A stretch of DNA of 64,000 bases from positions 1-64,000 of the forward strand of contig CAYNVQ010000013.1 of assembly GCA_964400735.1 (NCBI GenBank), given 5' to 3'. Of the stretch, positions 26,604 to 34,641 are shown in pieces. Source of the stretch: CAYNVQ01 sp964400735. Its GTDB lineage: Bacteria; Acidobacteriota; Aminicenantia; Aminicenantales; Aminicenantaceae. Below the pieces are notes generated by a model. The model was not told the DNA's origin and did no database searches. It saw only the letters and a program-made list of their open reading frames with translations. The translations under genes were made by a program, and so were the position numbers. Numbering within the stretch: the stretch's first letter is position 1; every line of letters begins with the position of its first letter.

Positions 26604-26746
26604 ACTGGGAGCTTTTGTGGAAAATTGTCCTGATCTTCACTCTTTTCGGCTATGGGATTTTGGTGATCATCGTCATCTTCGGTGGGTCGAAAAACATCGT
26701 GGATATGCTCCAGGACCTCAGAAATCCCCCGAAGGAGGATGATTAA
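26600..26746 (+). CDS. Symporter-associated small membrane protein (48 residues)
   Basis: It starts at an ATG overlapping the SSS stop (ATGA) and ends at TAA 26744-26746. The product has one strong membrane helix (about 9-29, IVLIFTLFGYGILVIIVIF) and a polar tail ending NPPKEDD. The upstream GAGAAGGAGG at 26583-26592 is a good ribosome site. Translational coupling suggests an accessory subunit of the symporter. It converges with the GH172 gene seven bases away. Confidence 0.8.
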   Translation: MNWELLWKIVLIFTLFGYGILVIIVIFGGSKNIVDMLQDLRNPPKEDD

Positions 26747-26752
26747 TTCAGA

Positions 26753-28867
26753 CTAATTGGATTTTTGGATCCAGATAAAATCGACCCCCACTTCAGGCCT
26801 CTGGATATCGGGAAGCGCATCCTCAAATTTCAGGATCAGGGTGTGCAACCCCGTATCCAACTCAACGGCCGGTAAGGTGAAATTACGCAAAAGCACGCGA
26901 TAGGGCCGGTAAAGGTCGATGACCTTTCGATCATCGGACAATGCCATAAACCGGTCGTCCAGCCCTGCGGATATCCTCCCTGAACTCGGGTTTAAGGCAA
27001 CGGCAAAATGAACCCGGTACTTCCCCTTTTCCCTGATCCGGAAGGAAAAGGCCTTGCTTTCTGCCGGATTCCGGGGATGCCAGAGCAGCAGCCTTCCGCC
27101 CGACCACAATCTCCCCCTTTCCATCTGGGTGTGAATGCGTTCCCGGATAATGGCTTCGGCCTCATAAAAGACGGAATCTCTGGCGCCCATCCTGGCTGCC
27201 GGTTTCCAGTTCTCCGGTAGTTCCAATGGCCTCAAATCCTCCGGCATGATAGCTACATGGTCGTCGCTTATCCCAGGCCGGGCATAATGATAGCCCATCC
27301 GGGCATAGCTCAATCCGGGGGTGCGCTCATGGCTGTAGAGCTCCATATAAAACCCGATGGATGATTGAAAAGGAAGCGGATCCAGGATGTGCCAGCGAAA
27401 ATTGGTCACGAATCCGCGGTTCCCGGGCCCGTCGTTGCGCGGCTGTCCGCAATAGGGGAAATAAAAGATATCCGGAGTAGACCAGGAATAATTGTAGTAA
27501 TCCTCTGAACCCGTGCCAAAGGTGGACGGCACCGGATCATCGTCCACGAAGACCTTCTCATCCCCTTCTCCCCACCAGCTTCCGTAAGGCGTGGGCACAT
27601 CGCTGGGATTGAGCAGGTAGGAAGCGGTTCCGACGTAAAGGCCCTTTCCATGGGCCATAATGAAGGGAAGGTCCTGGACGGCCTCGTTGGAAGCGATAAG
27701 TTCATGGTCCACCCGCCATCGGGCCCGGAAATACATGGAGCGTTCCTCATCCCATGTGTATTCCATAGGGAGGACAGTCCCGCTCACCTCGATAACCTGT
27801 TCCCCTCGATTATCCAATCGTATCGCTATATTTTTTTGGAAGGGCATCACGAACCGGCAGACCATCGTCCCATCGGGCTGAACGGTAAAGGGCAAAGACT
27901 GATAGGGATTGATTCCGGGCGCAGCCCCGAAAAAATCCCCTACCGGGGACTGGACCTGACCCCATGGATGGTCATCGCAGATGACATGCAGAAGAGTTTG
28001 GCGCAGGGCTTTGTCCATATCATCGGCTTCGATCCGAATCTTCAGCCGCTCAATAGCCTTGGGCCCCTCCAGAAAAAAGGCTTCTTTTTCTTCTTGCGGC
28101 TCAAGAATAGCGGTGAAGTGGACCGATGAGGCTTCTGATCGGGACTGCAGGTTCAAGTCAGGGTCGGCAAGGGCATTCATCACCTGATTGATGGTATTTT
28201 TATAATCAGCTAGATCCCCCGGAGCAAACGTCTGGACGGGCGTTCCGGCTTGGTAGAGACGCACGCCCATCTGGTAAAAATGGATTTCCTTCAAATTTCC
28301 TGTCCATATAAGGCGCATCCTTTCGGCAAACGGGATCGGTGCATAGGATGCATCTCTCTGGTAGACCGTTTTTCTCAGAAGATCTTCGTCAAGATTTTCG
28401 ATTTCTAAAAAAGAGTCATAGGTCTTTTGGAAAAAATCTTGGGCCGGCCCTTCATACAGAGGCACTTCCTGGTCATCCAGAATGAGCCTGGCCTCGCCGG
28501 CGATGGCGGCCGTCCACAGCCTGACGATCGCTCCCGGCCCACGGACGTCGGCCATCAGGTATTCGCCCACTTCATCCTCTCCTGGTTGCCGAAGCACCTC
28601 CTGAAAATTGGGGATGGGCTCTCCTCCGAATCCGTCCGAGTTGGCGAACCAGTCTGGGCCTCCTGGTAAGCTGCTCCGGCGGTCGAAGGAAGAGAACTGA
28701 ACCGTGCGAAAGGATGGATCGGGAAAATAGGTCAGTCCCCTCATATCTGTCATCTCCAGGAAAAGAGTTTCCGTGGTGATGGTTTCCTCTGCTGGCGGTG
28801 TTTTCGTACAAAAGATCAGGCCCGAGACCAAGAGAGTGATTAAAACTGATCCTCTTAAAATCCTCAT
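26753..28867 (-). CDS. GH172-family (DUF2961) lipoprotein
   Basis: A 704-residue lipoprotein. The start at 28867 follows GGAGG; the longer frame to 28945 runs into repeat D. The signal ends at lipobox LIFC. The DUF2961 core (about 40-600) is recognised from GPGAIVRLWTA, GWGQ-like DDHPWGQ, PSTFGTGSEDYYNYSW and the jelly-roll segments MELYSHERTPGLSYARMGYH. Characterised GH172 members act on fructofuranosides or arabinofuranosides; the substrate here is not known. A beta-rich domain follows (about 600-704). Last gene of the GlcNAc-type cluster, separated from it by repeat D. Confidence 0.8.
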   Translation of the reverse strand: MRILRGSVLITLLVSGLIFCTKTPPAEETITTETLFLEMTDMRGLTYFPDPSFRTVQFSSFDRRSSLPGGPDWFANSDGFGGEPIPNFQEVLRQPGEDEVGEYLMADVRGPGAIVRLWTAAIAGEARLILDDQEVPLYEGPAQDFFQKTYDSFLEIENLDEDLLRKTVYQRDASYAPIPFAERMRLIWTGNLKEIHFYQMGVRLYQAGTPVQTFAPGDLADYKNTINQVMNALADPDLNLQSRSEASSVHFTAILEPQEEKEAFFLEGPKAIERLKIRIEADDMDKALRQTLLHVICDDHPWGQVQSPVGDFFGAAPGINPYQSLPFTVQPDGTMVCRFVMPFQKNIAIRLDNRGEQVIEVSGTVLPMEYTWDEERSMYFRARWRVDHELIASNEAVQDLPFIMAHGKGLYVGTASYLLNPSDVPTPYGSWWGEGDEKVFVDDDPVPSTFGTGSEDYYNYSWSTPDIFYFPYCGQPRNDGPGNRGFVTNFRWHILDPLPFQSSIGFYMELYSHERTPGLSYARMGYHYARPGISDDHVAIMPEDLRPLELPENWKPAARMGARDSVFYEAEAIIRERIHTQMERGRLWSGGRLLLWHPRNPAESKAFSFRIREKGKYRVHFAVALNPSSGRISAGLDDRFMALSDDRKVIDLYRPYRVLLRNFTLPAVELDTGLHTLILKFEDALPDIQRPEVGVDFIWIQKSN

Positions 28868-28916
28868 GCAATTCCTCCCGAAAATGGTTTTATCAGCAAA
28901 TTCTCGATCATAATTG

Positions 28917-29147
28917 AACGAACCTTTTCCATTTTGTGCAGGCATAGTTTCTATTTTTCCTGTCCATCAAGCATGTCTTCCGCTACAGCTCGGATTTTTA
29001 ACGCCACTCCCTCACCGTTCTTCTCGCCGTCTGACTCCATCAGATTCCCTCGAAGAACGGCTCGTGAGGGCTAAATCCTCCGATTTCGCTTCTGACATAC
29101 CTGATGTCCGATTCCACTAGAGTTTATCCACTCTTAATGGAAGAGGC
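28917..29147 (-). repeat. Dispersed element, copy D
   Basis: Inner arms CATCAAGCATGTC (28965-28977) and GACATACCTGATG (29094-29106); outer pieces TTTTCCATTTTGTG on the left and CACTCTTAATGGAAGAGG on the right match those of copy C. An internal hairpin GTCTGAC-TCC-ATCAGAT (29029-29045) corresponds to GTCCGAC-AAA-GTCGGAT in copy F, with a compensatory base change. The core is shortened relative to C. It lies between the GH172 gene start and the nagX-like gene end. Confidence 0.8.
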
Positions 29148-29166
29148 CAAAATAAAAAACCTTTGT

Positions 29167-30267
29167 CTATATCTTGATGTAAATGTGTTTGCGATAAAGG
29201 GGGATCATGATCAAAACCCAGATGAGTATGAGAAGCAGGGGAAAAAGCAAGGAACCGTTGAGGTTCCCGGCCACTGGGACCAAAAGTTTAGTATAAATAA
29301 AAGAATAAAGAGAGGCTTTCCCTTGTTCCGTGGCCCATTTGATCGAAACAAGAAGCTTGACCATAACCGTGGAGCCGACATAGGCAAATATGGCATTCGA
29401 TCCCAGAACAAGAAAGGGATAGGCCCACTTTTTCCATCCAAAGCCATCCATCAGGATGAAACATATCCCAAGGAGCAGGAGCGCGGCACCTGCCGTAAAA
29501 AGGACGAAGGTGCTCGTCCAGAGCTGTTTATTTATGGGGAAAATAGGATGGAGCAGAAGCCCGGATGCTGTGAATGCTATCCCAGAAAGCAGGAGTCCAC
29601 CTGCCTTCTGCAGGGCATTTCTGGAGGAACGGAGCCAATCCCCAGCAAGAGTACCCAGCAAGGTAGTGGCGATGGCGGGAAAGGTGCTCAGAATTCCCTC
29701 GGGATCGAAGTAGGGTCTGTACAGATGACCGGCAAGAAGTTTCGTATCGATATACCCGCAGAGATTTCCTTCATAATCCAGCACGCCCAGTCCATAGCCC
29801 GGCACGGGGATAAATTTCAACACCAGATAATAGGCCACCAGAAGAGAAATGGCGACGGCCGCCCTGCCTTTGGTCCCCGCTTTGGAAAAAATCAGGGCCG
29901 ACACCAGATAGCAAACAGCGATCCTCTGAAGGACTCCAGGAATTCGCAGATGGTCGAAGTTGAAGCGGAACAGCAGCCGGAGCAAAATCCCGAGAGCAAA
30001 AAGGATAAGGCTTCTTTTGAAAATCTTGATGTACAGGGAAAAAAGGGCGTCCCCCCGGACTATTCTTTTGGAAAGGGCCAGAGAGATGGAAACCCCGACG
30101 ATGAACAGAAAAAAGGGGAAAATGAGGTCCGTCGGTGTCCATCCGTGCCATTCGGCATGGCGCAGAGGCGAATAGACATACTCCCAGCTGCCCGGATTGT
30201 TCACCAGGATCATCCCGGCAATGGTGATGCCTCGAAAAGCATCCAGGGATAATAGCCGGGACTTCAT
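29167..30267 (-). CDS. nagX: NagX-like membrane acyltransferase (COG4299/DUF5009, heparan-glucosaminide acetyltransferase-like)
   Basis: A 366-residue inner-membrane protein with about ten hydrophobic segments. The N-terminal motif SLDAFRGITIAGMILVNNPG and GWTPTDLIFPFFLFIVGVS define the family related to lysosomal HGSNAT, which acetylates terminal glucosamine. Bacterial NagX genes recur in GlcNAc catabolic loci. I chose the Met at 30267 because longer starts overlap the aldo/keto reductase gene. It could acetylate or transport glucosamine-containing sugars. Confidence 0.82.
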   Translation of the reverse strand: MKSRLLSLDAFRGITIAGMILVNNPGSWEYVYSPLRHAEWHGWTPTDLIFPFFLFIVGVSISLALSKRIVRGDALFSLYIKIFKRSLILFALGILLRLLFRFNFDHLRIPGVLQRIAVCYLVSALIFSKAGTKGRAAVAISLLVAYYLVLKFIPVPGYGLGVLDYEGNLCGYIDTKLLAGHLYRPYFDPEGILSTFPAIATTLLGTLAGDWLRSSRNALQKAGGLLLSGIAFTASGLLLHPIFPINKQLWTSTFVLFTAGAALLLLGICFILMDGFGWKKWAYPFLVLGSNAIFAYVGSTVMVKLLVSIKWATEQGKASLYSFIYTKLLVPVAGNLNGSLLFPLLLILIWVLIMIPLYRKHIYIKI

Positions 30268-30283
30268 TTTGGCATCAATCCCC

Positions 30284-31276
30284 TCAGACTCGGCAGCCAT
30301 CCGAGTAACCGGTCTGCATCCAGGGCAGCTTGTTGCTGGCAAAAAGAGGCGCCAATTCCCCTCTTATCCTCTCCATTTCTTCCGGACTCATGGGTTTAAA
30401 GTTCAGCAGCAGTTCCCTGTTCTTTTTCACCACTTCCAGGCTGTCGGTCCCGATGACTGCCACATGGGCCTTTTCGAGGCTCAACGCGTACCGGATAAGA
30501 TCCTCGGCGGAAAGGCTCTCGACATTTTCTCTGGGCCGGATGGCCTTCATCAAGATGATTCCCATATTTTTCCCGGCCGCTTTGGGAATAGCAAGGTTCT
30601 CCATATCCCCTTTTGTTTCCTCGTAGTGGTTAAGGGCGATCAGCATAGTATCGAAATCGAATCGTCGAACCATAGCGGCCATGGCTTCGGCATTGCTGTG
30701 GCCGGAAAACCCGATAAATTTCGTGACTTTCTCCTCTTTCATTTTTTGAAGAGCCCGGAACACACCATCCCTGGCCCCTATTTTATCCACATCCTCCAGG
30801 GACAGCACGCTGTGTATCTGGAGTATTTCTAGATGGTCGGTCTGAAGCCGCTTCAAACTCTCTTCTATATGGCGGAGGGCTCCTTCATACGTGCGTTCTC
30901 CCACCTTCGTTGCCAGGAAGACTTCTTTCCTCCGATGTTTCAGGACCTGGCCAAGCCGTTCCTCGCTCACCACATCGTTGAAGACATAATCATGGGCCGT
31001 ATCCCAGTAAAAAAATCCGCTGTCCAAAGCGTAATTGAGCAGTTCTTCGCTTTTTTCGGGATCTTGGACCGCGCAGAACCGGCTGCCGCAGCCAATGGCC
31101 ATGCGTGGGACCCTGGCCTCCGTCTTACCATAGATGATAGTGGGCAAACCCTTCGCGTCATGAGCGAAATCTGTTCTTCCTGCAAAAAGCTTTCTCCCGG
31201 GCAAAAAACCGATTGCTGCCGCACCCGTTACACATCTCTTCAGGAAATCCCGTCTATGAATATTTCTCTCTTTCAT
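30284..31276 (-). CDS. Tat-exported aldo/keto reductase
   Basis: A 330-residue NAD(P)H-dependent oxidoreductase of the AKR barrel fold. The N-terminus HRRDFLKRCVTGAAAIGFLP is a twin-arginine signal. Barrel motifs include FYWDTAHDYVF (catalytic Asp/Tyr), FLATKVGERT (Lys) and LEILQIHSV (His). A GGAGGAGG site precedes the ATG. Export by Tat implies folding with its cofactor before transport. It lies between the GH20 and nagX genes and may oxidise or reduce a sugar in the periplasm. Confidence 0.87.
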   Translation of the reverse strand: MKERNIHRRDFLKRCVTGAAAIGFLPGRKLFAGRTDFAHDAKGLPTIIYGKTEARVPRMAIGCGSRFCAVQDPEKSEELLNYALDSGFFYWDTAHDYVFNDVVSEERLGQVLKHRRKEVFLATKVGERTYEGALRHIEESLKRLQTDHLEILQIHSVLSLEDVDKIGARDGVFRALQKMKEEKVTKFIGFSGHSNAEAMAAMVRRFDFDTMLIALNHYEETKGDMENLAIPKAAGKNMGIILMKAIRPRENVESLSAEDLIRYALSLEKAHVAVIGTDSLEVVKKNRELLLNFKPMSPEEMERIRGELAPLFASNKLPWMQTGYSDGCRV

Positions 31277-31361
31277 TGTCGACCCTCCTCCTCTTTAAAT
31301 TTAAAATTTATTCAAATGGTTTTCATCCATTTTGTTAGGGATTTTAGCATAGCAAAAGATC

Positions 31362-31397
31362 ATCAGGTATGCCCGCAGCGACATTGAGGATTTTCGA
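31362..31397 (+). repeat. Fragment of the dispersed element's left end
   Basis: CATCAGGTATGCCCGCAGCG (31362-31381) continues into ACATTGAGGATTTT, matching the left inner arm and first core bases of copies B, C and F. No core or right arm follows; it ends at the 3' end of the GH20 gene. Confidence 0.55.
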
Positions 31398-31410
31398 TGC
31401 ATTGATTTCA

Positions 31411-34065
31411 TCATTGTATTTCCCCCCAGAGCTTGAGGTCATCGAAAGCTCCGGTGTCATCGAACGACCCCACCCCTACCAAACCATGATCCAACGTCTT
31501 CTCCTGGGCGGTCAAGATCGGTGTTCTCATGTCATCGAGATAGGCCTTGATCTCCCCAGTCTCCGCATTGTAGCTCACCTTGAAGAGATGAAACTGCCTA
31601 TCCGTCAGACGAGCTTCCGACTGGCCTGCCGGTTCGAGATTGATCTTCACCCGGTCCGTCCCATTCACCAGGCCTATGATATTGTGGAGGTCATCACTGG
31701 ATGCCGAAAAATGGACGTAATAAAAATGGGTGGGGTCCTGATAATGGAAAACGACGACCATGTCCCGATGGGGATTGTCGACCGGCGAAGCGCATCGGAG
31801 CCGGCCGGTGAATATAAAGCTGGAAACATCGAATTCCTTCAACAATGACCATGAAGTCGGCGCCCTCACCTCACCCTGAGGCCCGGGGGCAGTGAGCTGA
31901 TAAAATTTGTTTTCATGTTCTTCAGTTGTACTCCAGTTCTCCGGGATATTCGGCGCCAATCCTTGGGCTTCACCATCTTCAAAATTTTCGGCAACCAGCG
32001 GAGAGCGCGCTGTTTCCACCAACTTTTCGACGGCCGGTGCAATCATGACCAAGAGTTCATGTTCAGGCCGTCGAGGAGGATTCAAAAGGGGCAGCGCCTT
32101 TTCCACCAAAGAAAGGGGCGCTTCCTGATCTTTTTCTAAGTGTTCCATAGCCAGAAGACCTGCCTCAGCTAGAGAAGCCACATCCTCGGATAGAGGGATA
32201 ATCTCATTCAGCAGGGGAGATTCCTCGAGAACGGGTTTTAAAATCTCGTGGTTGTCCCGCCATTTTGTTAAAAGCTCCTTGATTGTATCGCGATTAGCCT
32301 CGAATGCAGGGGAATCCGCTAAATACTCATCGGCCATGTTACGGAATTTTCGCGCCGGTTGGCTTTCGGGGCGGGCCGCATCGACCAGACGGACCAGCGG
32401 TGTCATCTGGGTGTATTCGCGAGTTGCCGGTCTCGTGTAATACCTGACTGGTTCCACAATGTCAGCCAGGACTTTCAAAGAATCGATGGGATTTTCTCCG
32501 GTCAATCGTTGCAGCATCAGTGGGCAGTTCGAATTATGCTTCAGTCCAAGAAAATCCAGATTAAGGTCTACAATCTCCAGCCTGCGATACATACTATCCA
32601 CATCGATTACATTTTGAGGAGACCAGAACCTCTCCGCTATGGCTGCCGTTCTGGGCCAAATTCGGGAATCTATGGTTTCAGGCGTGATAAATTCTCCCCA
32701 CATACAGGCTTCGCCTCCCAAAATCCGTTCTTTTTCCTCCTCGCTCAGTTCAGCCGCCTGCCCGCTCAGTGGTTCGACCTGGTAATGATCAGCCGCGGAG
32801 AGAATATGATCCAAATAATAACCGTTGGAAAGAATTCCCATGTATCCTTTCCGGGCCGTCTCGGCCAAGGATTGCGGTCCTCGCCAGCTTTGCACAACGA
32901 CATCCCGGGGAAGGTCGGGATGAAAGATCTCATCCCATCCGATCATTTTTTTTCCGTGTTTCTGGATGATGCCCAGTATCCTCTTATTGAAATAGGCCTG
33001 AAGGTCATGGTTGTCCTTCATGCCCTTCTCCTTTTTAAACGTCATGATGTCGGGATTCGAATCCCAGAGCTTCCCATTTACCTCGTCTCCCCCGATGTGG
33101 AAGTATTCATCGGGAAAAAGCCGGGCCATCTCACCGATAAAAGTATCGAGGAACTCATAGACTTCTTCCCGCGTGGGATCCATACAGGGATCATGGACGC
33201 CCCAGTGCCGTTCGATGGCATAGGGTCCGGGTCCGCTGGCCAATTCCGGATACCCCACAAACCAGGAAGTGGTGTGTCCGGGCATGTCGAACTCGGGCAC
33301 AACCCGGATCCCCCTATCCCGGCCATATTCGATAATCTCCCGAACCTGTTCCTGAGAGTAATAATTATCATCGGATCCCAGCTCATGAAGACGCGGAAAA
33401 CTCTTGCATTCGACCCGGAAGCCCTGGTCTTCGGAGAGATGCCAGTGCATCACATTCAGTTTGACGGCAGCCATCCCGTCCAGGTTTCTCTTGATCACCT
33501 CCGGAGGCATCCAGTGACGGCAGGCGTCGATCAACAATCCTCTCCAGGGAAAACGGGGCTTATCCTGAATCCTCACAGCCGGAATAAAAAACCCTTTCGA
33601 ATCCGAACCAACCAGTTGGAGAATAGTTTCCAGCCCCCTGATGGCGCCCACCGTATTTGGGGCCTCCAAAGTCACCTTAGAGGGACTCACCCTCAATGTA
33701 TAGGACTCCTCTTCCGCTATCGACTGCACTTCTTCGCCCGGTCCCTGGCAATCGATCTCTATCACAGGATTTCCGGAAGTGCTGTCCATCTCTGCGGCAG
33801 GAGTGATACCAGTCAACTGACTCAACCTCTGGCCGAAACGGTCGACGGCATTCGACAGGCGTTCTCCTCGATGATCCGATAAAACAATTCTAAATCCAGA
33901 TTCTATTCGGAATTTCCCGGAATCGAGGGATATTTTGGAAGGCCACGGTATCAAATCGATCCCGGAGGGCTCGGAGGAAGAGATTTGTCCCTCCTGGCAG
34001 GAAAACACCAAGAAAAACAAAAAAGTGCAAAGAAACACACCTTTTCGAAATTTCAGCAAAACCAT
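31411..34065 (-). CDS. GH20 beta-N-acetylhexosaminidase lipoprotein
   Basis: An 884-residue exo-glycosidase releasing terminal beta-linked GlcNAc/GalNAc. Lipoprotein signal with lipobox LVFSC (about residue 23). A GH20b-like N-terminal domain (about 35-170) precedes the TIM barrel (about 170-520) with RGLLIDACRHWMP, MHWHLSEDQGFRVE and the catalytic Asp-Glu pair in HIGGDEVNG. A helical linker (about 540-690) is followed by a C-terminal concanavalin/3-keto-disaccharide-hydrolase-like domain (about 700-880), longer than the usual GH20. It should feed the SSS symporter and NagA/NagB. Confidence 0.92.
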   Translation of the reverse strand: MVLLKFRKGVFLCTFLFFLVFSCQEGQISSSEPSGIDLIPWPSKISLDSGKFRIESGFRIVLSDHRGERLSNAVDRFGQRLSQLTGITPAAEMDSTSGNPVIEIDCQGPGEEVQSIAEEESYTLRVSPSKVTLEAPNTVGAIRGLETILQLVGSDSKGFFIPAVRIQDKPRFPWRGLLIDACRHWMPPEVIKRNLDGMAAVKLNVMHWHLSEDQGFRVECKSFPRLHELGSDDNYYSQEQVREIIEYGRDRGIRVVPEFDMPGHTTSWFVGYPELASGPGPYAIERHWGVHDPCMDPTREEVYEFLDTFIGEMARLFPDEYFHIGGDEVNGKLWDSNPDIMTFKKEKGMKDNHDLQAYFNKRILGIIQKHGKKMIGWDEIFHPDLPRDVVVQSWRGPQSLAETARKGYMGILSNGYYLDHILSAADHYQVEPLSGQAAELSEEEKERILGGEACMWGEFITPETIDSRIWPRTAAIAERFWSPQNVIDVDSMYRRLEIVDLNLDFLGLKHNSNCPLMLQRLTGENPIDSLKVLADIVEPVRYYTRPATREYTQMTPLVRLVDAARPESQPARKFRNMADEYLADSPAFEANRDTIKELLTKWRDNHEILKPVLEESPLLNEIIPLSEDVASLAEAGLLAMEHLEKDQEAPLSLVEKALPLLNPPRRPEHELLVMIAPAVEKLVETARSPLVAENFEDGEAQGLAPNIPENWSTTEEHENKFYQLTAPGPQGEVRAPTSWSLLKEFDVSSFIFTGRLRCASPVDNPHRDMVVVFHYQDPTHFYYVHFSASSDDLHNIIGLVNGTDRVKINLEPAGQSEARLTDRQFHLFKVSYNAETGEIKAYLDDMRTPILTAQEKTLDHGLVGVGSFDDTGAFDDLKLWGEIQ

Positions 34066-34131
34066 TCCAGTTTCCTTTCGACTTTTCTCAAGAACGTATC
34101 GCCTTGAAATGCAAAAGTCAAGAGAAGGGCA

Positions 34132-34227
34132 TCAGGATTTTCGCGAAAAATGCCTGTAAAGGAAGATGGTCAAAACGACCGATGTCACCAGGATGACCAG
34201 CGGAATCACGATCCCTATTAGGCTCAT
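34132..34227 (-). CDS. Small single-span membrane protein (31 residues)
   Basis: Starts at an ATG overlapping the stop of the preceding 41-codon gene (ATGA). The product has one membrane helix (IGIVIPLVILVTSVVLTIFL) and a basic tail RHFSRKS. Third of three short genes coupled to the SSS symporter. No named family recognised. Confidence 0.7.
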   Translation of the reverse strand: MSLIGIVIPLVILVTSVVLTIFLYRHFSRKS

Positions 34228-34349
34228 TCCTCTTCTTCTTTTCTGCCTATATGCTTTTTCCTGTAGGAAATATAGGCCAGGACAAGGCCTAAAAAGGATG
34301 CCAAATAGGCGATCGACATTCCGATGACAACGGCGAATCCTTGGCTCAT
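34224..34349 (-). CDS. Small single-span membrane protein (41 residues)
   Basis: ATG at 34349 lies next to the stop of the upstream 96-codon gene and the frame ends 34224-34226, overlapping the next ATG. The product begins MSQGFAVVIG, spans the membrane once (about 5-28) and ends in a charged tail YRKKHIGRKEEEE. A GGAGGAATAG site precedes it. The overlapping arrangement supports real translation. Confidence 0.75.
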   Translation of the reverse strand: MSQGFAVVIGMSIAYLASFLGLVLAYISYRKKHIGRKEEEE

Positions 34350-34640
34350 CTATTCCTCCCACCGGGAAATTTTTTCTATTTCTTCCAAGTATTTTTTCTG
34401 TTTGCTTTCATAATCCTGGGATATGGCTTTCAATTTGGGATCGATGATCTTGATCATGATGACCAATAAAACGATGCTCATCCCCAAAATCACCCATCCG
34501 TACCATAATAAAAGCAGGCTCAATGTGACCCCGAGGATCAATAAAAAATAGACAAGAGGGGAAATGATAAAAGTCAGATAATCCTCTTTTGTCCATCGAT
34601 CGGCTTGGCTGGGTGTCCATTTCGTCTTGATCCACCCCAT
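34350..34640 (-). CDS. Two-span membrane protein coupled to SSS symporter (96 residues)
   Basis: Start at 34640, one base after the symporter stop, with GGAGGAG upstream. The product has a polar N-terminus (TKWTPSQADRWTKEDYLTF), two hydrophobic helices (about 25-45 and 50-68) and a charged coiled-coil-like tail (SQDYESKQKKYLEEIEKISR). No family recognised. Its position suggests an accessory or regulatory subunit. Confidence 0.75.
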   Translation of the reverse strand: MGWIKTKWTPSQADRWTKEDYLTFIISPLVYFLLILGVTLSLLLLWYGWVILGMSIVLLVIMIKIIDPKLKAISQDYESKQKKYLEEIEKISRWEE

Positions 34641-34641
34641 C

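Noticed and set aside
28868..28945. Longer start for the GH172 lipoprotein (beginning MPAQNGKGSF)
   Set aside because: This part is repeat D sequence and would bury the lipoprotein signal; GGAGG marks the start at 28867.
32359..33882. 507-codon plus-strand frame opposite the GH20 gene
   Set aside because: Antisense shadow in a codon-biased gene; no recognisable domain, signal or ribosome site.
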